Source: Clostridiales bacterium
GTDB lineage: Bacteria; Bacillota; Clostridia; Christensenellales; Aristaeellaceae
Assembly (NCBI GenBank): GCA_015056315.1
Contig: SVGN01000008.1
Coordinates: 22,864-86,863, forward strand
Direction: 5' to 3'
Length of the DNA: 64,000 bases
Shown here piece by piece: positions 30,924 through 39,964 of the stretch. Numbering within the stretch: position 1 is the first letter of the stretch; each line of letters opens with the position of its first letter. Position numbers and translations under genes: made by a program. A model generated the notes under the pieces. The model was given only the letters and a program-made list of their open reading frames with translations, had not been told where the DNA came from and made no database searches.

Positions 30924-33900
30924 ATGCGCCTTACCAAACTGGAAATTTACGGGTTCAAGTCCTTCGCCAAAAGGACGGAGATCGTTTTTCCCCAAAATGT
31001 AACGGGCATTGTAGGCCCCAACGGCTCCGGCAAGAGCAACATCAGCGATGCGGTGCGCTGGGTGCTGGGCGAGCAAAGCGCCAAGACCCTGCGCGGCAAC
31101 AGCATGACCGATGTCATCTTCAACGGTACCGAGAAGCGCAAGCCCATGAACTATTGCGAAGTGATGCTGGTGTTCGACAACAGCGACCATCAGCTGCCGG
31201 TGGAATACCAGGAGGTAAGCATCCTGCGCCGGGTCTACCGCAATGGGGACAGCGAATACCAGATGAACGGCTCCGCCTGCCGCTTGAAGGATATCGTGGA
31301 GCTGTTCCGGGATACCGGCGTTGGCAAGGAGGGCTACTCCATCATCGGTCAGGGCCGTATCGACGAGATCCTGAGCCAGCGGGGCGAGGATCGCCGCATC
31401 GTTTTTGAAGAGGCGGCGGGCATCAACCGCTACCGCACCCGCAAGGTGGAGGCGGAGAACCGCCTGAAGCATGCGGACGAGAATCTGGTGCGCGTGCTGG
31501 ACGTGCTGGATGAGCTGGAGACCCACCTGACCCCGCTGAAGAAGCAAGCGGAGGTGGCCCGGGAATACCTGTCCCTGAGCGAAAGCCTCAAGGAGCTGGA
31601 TATCCGCCTGTTCGTATACCGTTACGACCGCCTGCACCAGAAGGAGACCGAGGCGGAGCAGCAGCTCATGCGCATCAAGGATGCTCTTTCCGCTGCCGAA
31701 AAGCAGCTGGAGGAGGCCATTGGCCGCCGCACCGAAGGCGAAGGGCGGCAGGAGGAGCTGAACCGGGCGCTGAGCCAGGCCCACGATGCCCTGCTCAAAG
31801 CCAGCGACAGCCTGCACGCCATCCGGGAGGAGGCCGCCGCTGCGGAGAACCGCCTGCTTACCGGCAGGGATACCCTCCAGCGGCTGGATAAGGAAGAAAA
31901 CGCCCTCCAGACCCGCCTGCGCCTCATCGAGACCACCGTCAACCAGAGCGAGGGCGGCCTCATCGAGGCAGAGAAGCTGGTGGCCAAGGCCGAGGAAGCC
32001 CTCCGGCAGGTGGAGATGCGCCATGCCGAGAGCGCACAGGCCGCCGAAAAGCTGGAAGAGGAGCTGGACGCTCACCGCAACCGCATGATGGAGCGTACCA
32101 ACCGCTTGCAGAACGTGCGCACCTCTCAGGCTCGCTACACCGCCATGCAGCAGCAGATGACTGCCCGCCGGGAGGATCTGCTCACCCAGCAGGCCCGGGC
32201 TGCGGAGCAGGATGCACAGCTGCTGGCGCAGGTGGAGGCCGCAAAGGCGGCTCTGGCGGGAGAGAACGACCGTCTGGAGAGTCTGCGGCAGCACGTGCAG
32301 GAGCTGGAGGAAACGCCCCGGCGTATGCTGGAGAAGATCCTCCGGAAGCAGAAGGAAATGCAGGAGGATGCCCAGAATGCCCGCGCTGCGGAGATGCGTC
32401 TGCGCACCCTCAAGGAATTGCAGGACGGCTACGAGGGCTACCAGTATGCCGTCAAGAATGCCCTCTCCTACGCCCGCAGAGAAAAGATGCACGGCGTGGT
32501 GGATGTGGTGGCCATGCTGCTCAGCGTGCCAAGGGAATACGAGACCGCCATGGATATGGCGCTGGGTGCGGCCATGCAGAACATCGTTACCGAGACCGAG
32601 CAGGAGGCCAAGGCCCTGATCGAGTACCTGCGCAAGAACAAGATGGGCAGAGCCACCTTTTTGCCCATCAGCACCGTCAAGGGCCGCACCCTCAGCCAGC
32701 AGGAGCGCAAGGTGCTCTCCATGGAGGGCTGCATCGGCGTTGCCAGCGAGCTCTGCGGCTACGATCCCCGCTACCGGGGCGTGGTGGAGAGCCTGCTGGG
32801 CCGAACGGTGGTGGCCAAGGATCTGGATCACGGCATTGCCATCATGCGGGCAGGCGGGCACAGCTTCCGCCTGGTCACCCTTGCGGGCGATGTGATCCAC
32901 TCCGGCGGCAGCATGACCGGCGGCAGCATCCAGCAGAAGGCGCAGAACCTGCTGGGCCGTGAGCGCGAAATGAAGGAGCTGGCCGCCCAGATCGAAGAGA
33001 TCAACGGGCGGGTCACCGAGGCCGGCAACATGATCGCCGGCTGGGAGGGCCAGCGCAGCGAGGCCAAGAAGGCCGGCGAGCAGGCCCAGTACGAGCTGCA
33101 CCAGCAGGAGATCGCCGTGGTCAGGGATGGGGAACGCCTCAAGACCGCTCAGGAGCAGCGGGATATGCACCTTGCCCGCAGCAAGGCGGTGGAGGAGGCT
33201 ATCCAGCAGCTGGAGGAGAGCCTTTCGGAGATCGAAGAGGAGCTGGAGCGCATCCGCCAGCTGGAGGCGCAGGACGATGTGAGCGAGGAGGAGCTTACCG
33301 CCATCACGGTGGAGCTTTCCGGCAGGCTCAATACCGCCCGCCGCCAGCGGGAAAGCGCTCAGGAGGCGCTGACCGATGCCAAGCTGACCCTGCAGAATGC
33401 CCAGCACGACCATGAGCAGCTCCGGCGCGACCGCTCCCGTTTGGAAAAAGACGGCGAGGAATGCCGCCAGGAGATCCGGCAGGTGCAGGCCCGCCGGGTG
33501 GAGACCGGCACAGAGCTGGAGCAGGCACAGGCCGTGCGGGAGGAGCTGCTGGGGCGCATCGCTCAGGCGGAGGAGGGCGTGGAAAGCGCCCGCCGCCATG
33601 TGGAAGCCACCGAGAGCGACCGGGATCTGTGCCAGCAGCAGCTCAGGGAGATCCAGAGCGAGATCGATGCAGCGCAGCTGGTCACCGCCCGGGAGACCGA
33701 GCGGGTACATCGGCAGGAGATGGCGCTGGGCCGTATGAAGAACGATGTTTCCCTCATCTGCGACCGCCTGTGGGATACCTACGAGCTCAGCTACGCAGGC
33801 GCTATGGAGCAGCTGATGGTCTACCCCCAGCCCGAAGCCCCCTTCAAGGAGAGCGAGGCGGAGGGGCAGGCCCAGAAGATCCGGGAGCGGATCCGTGCCA

Positions 33901-34502
33901 TGGGGCCGGTCAATGTGAGCGCCATCGAGGAATATGCCCAGATGAACGAGCGCTACACCCAGCTCAGCGAGCAGAAGCGGGATCTGGAAAAGGCCCAGCG
34001 GGATCTCAAGGAGCTCATCGCCCAGCTGCTCAACCAGATGCAGACGGTGTTCGTGGAGCAGTTCGGCCTTTTGCAGGGCTACTTTTCCGAGACCTTTGTG
34101 CGCCTCTTCGGCGGCGGCCGGGGCGAGATCAGCCTGGCAGACCCGGAGCACCCGCTGGATTGCGGCATCGAGATCATCGTGCAGCCTCCGGGCAAGAAGC
34201 GGCAGATCCTGAGCCTGTTCTCCGGCGGCGAGCGCGCCCTTACCGCCATTGCCATCCTGTTTGCCATGCTTAAGCTCAAGCCCACCCCGTTCTGCATCCT
34301 GGACGAGATCGAGGCTGCGCTGGATGATGCAAACATCAGCTATTTTGCCGATTATCTCAAGGAATTCAGCCGTGATACCCAGTTCGTGGTGGTCACCCAC
34401 CGCAAGGGTACCATGGAGCGCTGCGATACCCTCTTCGGTGTTGCCATGGAGGAGCGGGGCGTAAGCAGCATGGTCAGCGTGAACCTGACCGATTACGAAT
34501 AA
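30924..34502 (+). CDS. smc: Chromosome segregation protein SMC
   Basis: A 1192-residue SMC ATPase that extrudes DNA loops with ScpA and ScpB. Walker A GPNGSGKS is at residues 31-38; long coiled coils flank a hinge at about 505-650 (GYEGYQYAV, YEGCIGVA-like), and the C-terminal head has LSLFSGGERALTAIA and the Walker B CILDEIEAALDD. The length is normal for the family. The ATG at 30924 follows AGGAGG by six bases; a GTG two codons earlier overlaps that site. ftsY starts 15 bases after the stop. Confidence 0.97.
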   Translation: MRLTKLEIYGFKSFAKRTEIVFPQNVTGIVGPNGSGKSNISDAVRWVLGEQSAKTLRGNSMTDVIFNGTEKRKPMNYCEVMLVFDNSDHQLPVEYQEVSILRRVYRNGDSEYQMNGSACRLKDIVELFRDTGVGKEGYSIIGQGRIDEILSQRGEDRRIVFEEAAGINRYRTRKVEAENRLKHADENLVRVLDVLDELETHLTPLKKQAEVAREYLSLSESLKELDIRLFVYRYDRLHQKETEAEQQLMRIKDALSAAEKQLEEAIGRRTEGEGRQEELNRALSQAHDALLKASDSLHAIREEAAAAENRLLTGRDTLQRLDKEENALQTRLRLIETTVNQSEGGLIEAEKLVAKAEEALRQVEMRHAESAQAAEKLEEELDAHRNRMMERTNRLQNVRTSQARYTAMQQQMTARREDLLTQQARAAEQDAQLLAQVEAAKAALAGENDRLESLRQHVQELEETPRRMLEKILRKQKEMQEDAQNARAAEMRLRTLKELQDGYEGYQYAVKNALSYARREKMHGVVDVVAMLLSVPREYETAMDMALGAAMQNIVTETEQEAKALIEYLRKNKMGRATFLPISTVKGRTLSQQERKVLSMEGCIGVASELCGYDPRYRGVVESLLGRTVVAKDLDHGIAIMRAGGHSFRLVTLAGDVIHSGGSMTGGSIQQKAQNLLGREREMKELAAQIEEINGRVTEAGNMIAGWEGQRSEAKKAGEQAQYELHQQEIAVVRDGERLKTAQEQRDMHLARSKAVEEAIQQLEESLSEIEEELERIRQLEAQDDVSEEELTAITVELSGRLNTARRQRESAQEALTDAKLTLQNAQHDHEQLRRDRSRLEKDGEECRQEIRQVQARRVETGTELEQAQAVREELLGRIAQAEEGVESARRHVEATESDRDLCQQQLREIQSEIDAAQLVTARETERVHRQEMALGRMKNDVSLICDRLWDTYELSYAGAMEQLMVYPQPEAPFKESEAEGQAQKIRERIRAMGPVNVSAIEEYAQMNERYTQLSEQKRDLEKAQRDLKELIAQLLNQMQTVFVEQFGLLQGYFSETFVRLFGGGRGEISLADPEHPLDCGIEIIVQPPGKKRQILSLFSGGERALTAIAILFAMLKLKPTPFCILDEIEAALDDANISYFADYLKEFSRDTQFVVVTHRKGTMERCDTLFGVAMEERGVSSMVSVNLTDYE

Positions 34503-34517
34503 AGGGAGGTACCCGAA

Positions 34518-35429
34518 ATGTCTGAAAAGAAAAGCCTGTTTTCCCGCCTGAAGGACGGCCTCTTCAAGAGCCGCCAGCAGATGGCGCAGGTGATGGACGA
34601 TGCCGTGCGCGAGGATCGTGCCATCGACGAGGATCTCTACGATGAGCTGCTGGATGCGCTCATCCTCAGCGATATGGGCGCTGCCTGCGCTCAGGAGGCC
34701 ATCGAAACGCTGCGCAGGAACGTGGCGGAGAAGAAGCTGAAGAACGGTGCTCAGGCCAAGGATGAGCTCAAGCACATCCTGGTGGGCATGCTGGAGGTGC
34801 CCAAGGAGCCCCTGCGCTGGCCCATGGTCACTCTGGTGGTGGGCGTGAACGGCGTTGGCAAGACCACCACCATCGGCAAGCTGGCACTGCGTTTTCAGGG
34901 TCTGGGCCGCACCATCATCCTCTGTGCGGCGGATACCTTCCGTGCCGCCGCTGCCGAGCAGCTCACCGTATGGGCCGAGCGTGCCCGCTGCCCCATCGTG
35001 AAGCACAAGGAGGGGGCGGATCCCTCCGGCGTGGTGTTCGATGGCGTGAAGGCCGCCAAGGCCCAGCATGCCGACCTGCTCATCGTGGATACCGCAGGCC
35101 GCCTGCACAACAAGAAGAACCTGATGGAAGAAATGGAAAAGATGCGCCGCGTCATCGATCGGGAATACCCGGAGGCTATGGTGCGCTGCCTGTTGGTGGT
35201 GGATGCCACCACCGGCCAGAACGGCCTGCAGCAGGCCCGTGCCTTCCGTGAGGCGGCGGGCATCAACGGCATCGTGCTCACCAAGCTGGATGGTACCGCC
35301 AAGGGCGGCATCGCCTTCGGCATCGTGCGGGAGCTGAATGTGCCGGTGATGTACGTGGGCGTTGGTGAGGGCATTGAAGACCTGCAGGCCTTCGATGCCA
35401 AGGAATTTGTGGATGCTCTCTTTGAGTGA
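34518..35429 (+). CDS. ftsY: Signal recognition particle receptor FtsY
   Basis: A 303-residue GTPase that docks the SRP-ribosome complex at the membrane. The N domain (about 1-95) is followed by the G domain with VGVNGVGKTTTIGKLA, DTFRAAAAEQL, VDTAGRLHNK and TKLDGTAKGG. No acidic membrane-binding A domain is present, typical for short Bacillota FtsY. ffh and ylxM, often next to it, are not here; two DUF975 genes follow instead. Confidence 0.97.
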   Translation: MSEKKSLFSRLKDGLFKSRQQMAQVMDDAVREDRAIDEDLYDELLDALILSDMGAACAQEAIETLRRNVAEKKLKNGAQAKDELKHILVGMLEVPKEPLRWPMVTLVVGVNGVGKTTTIGKLALRFQGLGRTIILCAADTFRAAAAEQLTVWAERARCPIVKHKEGADPSGVVFDGVKAAKAQHADLLIVDTAGRLHNKKNLMEEMEKMRRVIDREYPEAMVRCLLVVDATTGQNGLQQARAFREAAGINGIVLTKLDGTAKGGIAFGIVRELNVPVMYVGVGEGIEDLQAFDAKEFVDALFE

Positions 35430-35449
35430 GCCTCCGGAGGGATACCGTT

Positions 35450-36334
35450 ATGATGCTTGGTTCTTTCTACTACAAAAGAAAAGCGAAGGAGCTGCTCAGG
35501 GGCAGCTGGCAGAATGCCATGCTGGTGGCGTTCTTCTCCGGCATCCTGAGCACGGTGCTGCAGGTGCTGCAGCTGGTGCTGCTGCCTAATCAGGCCAACT
35601 TTGCCTCGGTGGAGAAGTACGCGGAGGCGCTGATGCAGGTGCCGGAGCGCAACCTGTTCATCCTGCTGGGTTGCTCGCTGCTCACGCTGGTGCTCTCACC
35701 GGTGCTGGGGCTGGGCTGCAACCACTATTTTGTGGAGCTGACCCGGAAAAACGATCTGGGCTTTGCAGGGCTTTTCAGCCGGATGCGTATGTTCGGCAAG
35801 GCGCTGTGGCTCTATCTGCGCATATTTGTGCAGATCTTTCTATGGGCGCTGCTGCTGATCATTCCCGGTATCGTGGCGGCGGTGCGCTACAGCATGGCTC
35901 CCTACTTCCTGGCCGAAAACCCGGAGATGACGGTCTCGGAGGCGCTGCGGCGCAGCAAGACCGCCACCGAGGGGCGCAAGATGGAGTACTTTTCGTTGGT
36001 GCTCAGCTTCGTGGTCTGGACCATGCTGGCTTTGATCCTGGAAATGTTCCTGGGCGAGTTCAGCCCGGTGCTGGGCACGGTGGCCAGCCTTGCCGTGCAG
36101 GTGTGGGTAGCCGCCTACCAGAACGGCGCTGTGGCGGTGTTCTACCGCACTGCCTGCGAGAAGAACGGCATCCGCAAGGCCTTCGATGATATGCTCAACG
36201 ACTTTGCTCAAATGGGCATGGATCCGGAAAGCCTGGAGCAGATGAAGGTGCAGGCCGAAGAACGCTTCCGTCAGACCGGGGAACAGCCCCGGCAGGAGGA
36301 TGGCGCGAGCGAGGATCAGCAGGATCTGGATTGA
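35450..36334 (+). CDS. DUF975 family membrane protein (paralog 1)
   Basis: A 294-residue integral membrane protein with about five to six hydrophobic segments. KRKAKELLRGSWQNAMLVAF and the LLIIPGIVAAVRYSMAPYFLAENPEM block are DUF975 hallmarks. The family is common in Clostridia and has no established function. The C-terminus is soluble and acidic. GGAGG precedes the ATG at 35450. The next gene is a paralog, so a tandem duplication is likely. Confidence 0.85.
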   Translation: MMLGSFYYKRKAKELLRGSWQNAMLVAFFSGILSTVLQVLQLVLLPNQANFASVEKYAEALMQVPERNLFILLGCSLLTLVLSPVLGLGCNHYFVELTRKNDLGFAGLFSRMRMFGKALWLYLRIFVQIFLWALLLIIPGIVAAVRYSMAPYFLAENPEMTVSEALRRSKTATEGRKMEYFSLVLSFVVWTMLALILEMFLGEFSPVLGTVASLAVQVWVAAYQNGAVAVFYRTACEKNGIRKAFDDMLNDFAQMGMDPESLEQMKVQAEERFRQTGEQPRQEDGASEDQQDLD

Positions 36335-36390
36335 ACACGGAAGAATGGCGCAGAGACCCTTTCTGCCCGACGAACGAGAGGAGGAAGCCC

Positions 36391-37266
36391 ATGCTGTACC
36401 CATCCGATTTTAAGATCAATGCGAGAAAAAGCCTTCGCGGCAAATGGCTCATTGCCATGCTGGTGGTGCTGGTGGCCGTACTGCCCATGGACATCGGCGA
36501 TGCGGCCTATCGCTGGCTGAACGATTGCCGGAAAGAGGCCGTCTTGCAGGCGCTGCAGCAGGCAACGGAGCTGAGCCAATTCGCTCGGTTGCCTGTGGGG
36601 TATTGGCTTTTTACAGGGGCTGCCCTGTTGGCCGATCTGTTGCTCACGCCGGTACTCGAACTGGGCAAGTGCAACTATTTCCTTCGCCTCAGCTACGGCG
36701 ATGATCTGGGCTTCCGTGGTCTGGTAAGCCGTATGCGCAGCTTTGGCAAAGCCCTGTGGCTGAGCCTCCGTACCGGGGTGCCGATCGCGCTGGGCCTGTT
36801 GCTTCTGGTGGTGCCGGGCTTCATCCTATCAGCCAATTACAGCATGGCACAGTTTTATCTGGCGGAGGAGCCGGAGATCTCTGTTGAAGAAGCGATCCGC
36901 CGCAGCAAAAAGGCTGTATACGGCTACCGCCTTACGCTGGTGGGGCTGCAGTTCAGTTTCGTCCTGTGGGGGCTGCCCGCTGTTATTCTGATGGTTTTTC
37001 TGGGCGATCGGTTCTTTGTGCCGTTATTCCTCTTCTCCCTGCTCACGCAGGTGTTTGTGGATGCATACAGAACGGGCGCTGAAGCCTGGTTCTACCGCAT
37101 GGTCAGCGAGCGAGGCGGCACACAGCGTGTGGTAAAGGAGCGCCTGGAGCGTATGGCTGCCGAGGGCGAGGACCAGACCCAGCTGCATATGGAAAAGGAA
37201 AAGCTCGAGAAATACCTGAAAGACATCCGAAAGGTTCGGGCGGCCAAGTCTTACTATGACGATTGA
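36391..37266 (+). CDS. DUF975 family membrane protein (paralog 2)
   Basis: A 291-residue membrane protein similar in layout to the preceding gene: KINARKSLRGKWLIAMLVVL at the start, then GLLLLVVPGFILSANYSMAQFYLAEEPE in the middle. The soluble tail is rich in Lys and Glu. The ATG at 36391 has GAGGAGG six bases upstream. The two proteins may form a hetero-oligomer (inference). Function unknown. Confidence 0.85.
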   Translation: MLYPSDFKINARKSLRGKWLIAMLVVLVAVLPMDIGDAAYRWLNDCRKEAVLQALQQATELSQFARLPVGYWLFTGAALLADLLLTPVLELGKCNYFLRLSYGDDLGFRGLVSRMRSFGKALWLSLRTGVPIALGLLLLVVPGFILSANYSMAQFYLAEEPEISVEEAIRRSKKAVYGYRLTLVGLQFSFVLWGLPAVILMVFLGDRFFVPLFLFSLLTQVFVDAYRTGAEAWFYRMVSERGGTQRVVKERLERMAAEGEDQTQLHMEKEKLEKYLKDIRKVRAAKSYYDD

Positions 37267-37297
37267 CCGCCCCATACCATCACAGAGGAGGAAGCCT

Positions 37298-38035
37298 ATG
37301 CCGTCCCTGAAGGGTTACAGCAGCGATCTGGAATACAGCTATGCACCCGGTGTGTTCCCCTCGCTGGAATTGATGCGGGTAAGGCCCGAATGCGCCACCC
37401 GCCTGCTCTTGAGCGAGCGGGCGCAGGGCGAGGGCGTGGAAAAGCTCCGGCAGGTCTGCCGGGAGCACGGTGTGCGGGAGGAGATCGCCGATAAGGCGCT
37501 CCGGCGCATCAGCGGCAAGGATAACTGCTTTGCCGCCGTGGTGTTTGAAAAATGGCAGGCGGAGCTTCTGCCGGATGCACCCCATGTGGTGCTGCACCAC
37601 CCGATGGATGAAGGCAACCTGGGCACCATCCAGCGCACGCTGCTGGGCCTTGGCCTGAAGGATATCGCGGTCATCCGCCCTGCGGCGGATGCCTTCGACC
37701 CCCATGTGGTACGCGCCACCATGGGCGCGCTGTTCAGCCTCAGGCTCAAGCAGTACGACAGCTTCGAGGCCTACCGGCAGGAGTACCCGGCACACCGGCT
37801 CTACCCCTTTATGCTGGATGGCTCCGTGATGCTGGAGGAGGCGGTGGGCCAGGTGCAGAAGCCCTATGCGCTGGTCTTTGGCAACGAGGGCAGCGGCCTG
37901 CCGCCGGAATTTGCCGAGATGGGGCAGGCGGTGCGCATCCCCCACAGCAACGAGATCGACTCACTCAATCTGTCCATTGCGGTTGGCATCGGTGCTTATG
38001 CCTTTGTGCATGCCGCAGACAAACAGGAGGGCTGA
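37298..38035 (+). CDS. SpoU/TrmH-family RNA methyltransferase
   Basis: A 245-residue SPOUT-fold enzyme that should 2'-O-methylate a ribose in tRNA or rRNA using S-adenosylmethionine. The knot motifs are present: HPMDEGNLGTIQRT (motif 1, Asn/Arg), LVFGNEGSGLPPE (motif 2) and IPHSNEIDSLNLSIAVGI (motif 3). The N-terminal 90 residues are a substrate-recognition region. The RNA target is unknown. The ATG at 37298 follows GAGGAGG. ywlG begins three bases after the stop. Confidence 0.9.
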   Translation: MPSLKGYSSDLEYSYAPGVFPSLELMRVRPECATRLLLSERAQGEGVEKLRQVCREHGVREEIADKALRRISGKDNCFAAVVFEKWQAELLPDAPHVVLHHPMDEGNLGTIQRTLLGLGLKDIAVIRPAADAFDPHVVRATMGALFSLRLKQYDSFEAYRQEYPAHRLYPFMLDGSVMLEEAVGQVQKPYALVFGNEGSGLPPEFAEMGQAVRIPHSNEIDSLNLSIAVGIGAYAFVHAADKQEG

Positions 38036-38037
38036 AC

Positions 38038-38598
38038 ATGAGACCGGAATACGAGACCATTGGGGCGCAGCTGCGCCAGTGCATAGAATACCTTGCCCGG
38101 GAGGGCAGCCTGAAGCCCGGTGCCACCGTGGTGCTGGGCTGCTCCACCAGCGAGGTGGCAGGCGGCTTGATCGGCAAGAACAGCGTGCCCGAGCTGGGCG
38201 ATGCCATTGCCGAAACCATGATCGAGACCTGCAGGGAGCTGGGCCTGCGGCCTGTGTTCCAGTGCTGCGAGCACCTGAACCGGGCGCTGGTGATGGAGCA
38301 GGAAACGCTGGATCATCTGCGCCTGCGCCAGGTGAACGTGATGCCCGTGCCCAAGGCGGGCGGCAGCGCCGGTACGGCTGCCTGGCAGCGCTTTGAACAG
38401 CCTGCCGTGGCAGACTTCATCCAGGCGGATGCGGCCATCGATCTGGGCGATACGCTGGTGGGCATGCACATCCGCCCCGTGGCGGTGCCCCTGCGCATGG
38501 ATGGCAAGGCTCCCGTGGTGGGCCACGCCCATGTGACCATGGCCTACAGCCGCCTGCCCTACATTGGCGGCAGCCGTGCCCAGTACCCGGAAAAGTAA
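38038..38598 (+). CDS. ywlG: UPF0340 / TIGR01440 family protein (YwlG)
   Basis: A 186-residue cytosolic protein. VVLGCSTSEVAGGLIGKNSVPELG and FQCCEHLNRALV match UPF0340 (TIGR01440), conserved in Bacillota and of unknown function. In Bacillus subtilis ywlG lies near glyA. Here it ends the long superoperon and is followed at once by the first repeat terminator. Cysteines in the CCEH segment are conserved in the family. Confidence 0.92.
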   Translation: MRPEYETIGAQLRQCIEYLAREGSLKPGATVVLGCSTSEVAGGLIGKNSVPELGDAIAETMIETCRELGLRPVFQCCEHLNRALVMEQETLDHLRLRQVNVMPVPKAGGSAGTAAWQRFEQPAVADFIQADAAIDLGDTLVGMHIRPVAVPLRMDGKAPVVGHAHVTMAYSRLPYIGGSRAQYPEK

Positions 38599-38600
38599 AC

Positions 38601-39187
38601 AAAACAGCGCCTGCTGCGGTTTTCTTCCGCAGCAGGCGCTTTCGATTGTCGAGGGATCCATGCTTGCCGGGCGGAGTCGCACATCTTGCACCTTCGGTGC
38701 TCGCTGTGCTTGCGATCGGGCGCTGCGGCGCAGGGTTTGCGGGCTCCGCCCACACCCGGCAGGGGCCTGAGGCCCCTGCACCCCGCACTTTGATTGCAAA
38801 ACAGCGCCTGCTGCGGTTTTTCTTCCGCAGCAGGCGCTTTCGATTGTCGGAGGGATCCATGCTTGCCGGGCGGAGCCGCACATCTTGCACCTTCGGTGCT
38901 CGCTGTGCTTGCGATCGGGCGCTGCGGCGCAGGGTTTGCGGGCTCTGCCCACACCCGGCAGGGGCCTGAGGCCCCTGCACCCCGCACTTTGTATGCAAAA
39001 CAGCGCCTGCTGCGGTTTTTCTTCCGCAGCAGGCGCTTTCGATTGTCGAAGGATCCATGCTTGCCGGGCAGAGCCGCACATCTTGCACCTTCGGTGCTCG
39101 CTGTGCTTGCGATCGGGCGCTGCGGCGCAGGGTTTGCGGGCTCTGCCCACACCCGGCAGGGGCCTGGGCCCCTGCACCCCGCACTTT
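38601..39187. repeat. Three tandem ~197-bp palindromic repeats
   Basis: Units start near 38601, 38798 and 38997 (periods 197 and 199 bp) and are nearly identical. Each has a 13-bp hairpin GCGCCTGCTGCGG / CCGCAGCAGGCGC (38607-38639, 38804-38837, 39003-39036) followed by CTTTCG, which can terminate transcription, then a region with TTGCACCTTCGGTGCTCGCT and the palindrome GGGGCCT.AGGCCCC. Copy 3 has a shortened end. A reverse-orientation relative lies at 4.9 kb. This 624-base gap between convergent genes holds no credible coding region. Confidence 0.9.
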
Positions 39188-39222
39188 TTGCGCCTTGCAG
39201 TCGCCGTTCTCCCAAAAGGCGC

Positions 39223-39795
39223 TTACGCAGCACCTTCAGCCGTGGGGATCACCGGCGCGAAGGTGGCAAGCACCTCCTCCAAAGCAGGCAGCAGAGCCTC
39301 TGCATCGCCGTTGCCCCGGGCAAAGTATACCCCAAAGGCCACGGCACTGCCGTTGACGATGGTCTCAGCGTAGAGGAAGGGGCCTTCCTCGTCGGTCAGC
39401 ACGTACACATAGAAGGGGATCTGATAGTCGCTCACTGTAAGAGTGGTCAGGTGACGGATCTCCTGATCGGCAAAGGCATCCATCGTGGCGTTCAGGTAGG
39501 CGGCGCGCCGGGCTTCGTCCGCCGTGAACAGGGTAAGCCCCTCAAACTCCGGCACGGCTTCGAGGGAGGCATCGATCAGCGCATCCTTCTCGGCGTTGTA
39601 GAGCATGAACAGCCACATGTAATCCTCGGTGGCTTCGGCACTGTAGGTCTGGTCATCGATCTGCCAGGCTGCGGCATCGTAGCTGATGGTATAGATGCCC
39701 CCCGCATTGTATTCCACCGCCAGCGCAGGCACGCACACAAGGCAGATCAGCAGCAGCGTAAAGAGAAAACAGAGCTTGCGGTTGATGGGTCGCAT
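39223..39795 (-). CDS. Secreted protein of unknown function
   Basis: A 190-residue exported protein. A signal peptide (LCFLFTLLLICLVCV..ALA, cleavage near residue 26) precedes a mature domain with alternating strands and acidic residues, no cysteines and no recognised motif. AGGAGG lies seven bases before the ATG at 39795, and a TATAAT sits about 35 bases upstream on the minus strand without a clear -35. It converges on ywlG across the tandem repeats. I do not recognise the family. Confidence 0.7.
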   Translation of the reverse strand: MRPINRKLCFLFTLLLICLVCVPALAVEYNAGGIYTISYDAAAWQIDDQTYSAEATEDYMWLFMLYNAEKDALIDASLEAVPEFEGLTLFTADEARRAAYLNATMDAFADQEIRHLTTLTVSDYQIPFYVYVLTDEEGPFLYAETIVNGSAVAFGVYFARGNGDAEALLPALEEVLATFAPVIPTAEGAA

Positions 39796-39887
39796 GGGGC
39801 ACCCTCCTTTTGTGGATCTCACTGGTTGGATTATACCACACCCCGGCCCCGCCGACTATGGAAAAGTTGTAAACGATTTTTGTATGC

Positions 39888-39916
39888 TTGCAACATTGCG
39901 GATAGCAGGGTATACT
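39888..39916 (+). promoter_or_regulatory. Promoter of decarboxylase-tmk-mnmA operon
   Basis: A -35 TTGCAA (39888-39893), a 17-bp spacer and -10 TATACT (39911-39916). An eight-bp hairpin (GTCTGTCC / GGACAGAC, 39923-39949) lies at the predicted 5' end of the mRNA, before the ribosome site. Confidence 0.75.
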
Positions 39917-39964
39917 TGTTCTGTCTGTCCGTCTTTTTTGTGGACAGACGGAAAGGTGAGCGCT

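Noticed and set aside
30813..35108. A 1431-codon open frame antisense to smc and ftsY
   Set aside because: Same cause. smc and ftsY are certain, and the antisense product is low-complexity Leu/His/Gln with no start signals.
38601..39187. Tandem repeats as a CRISPR array
   Set aside because: The units are about 197 bp and nearly identical throughout, with no short repeat-unique spacer alternation and no cas genes nearby.
37996..39233. Long open frames on both strands through the tandem repeats
   Set aside because: They arise because the repeat period keeps several frames open; the products are repetitive, lack ribosome sites and overlap terminators.
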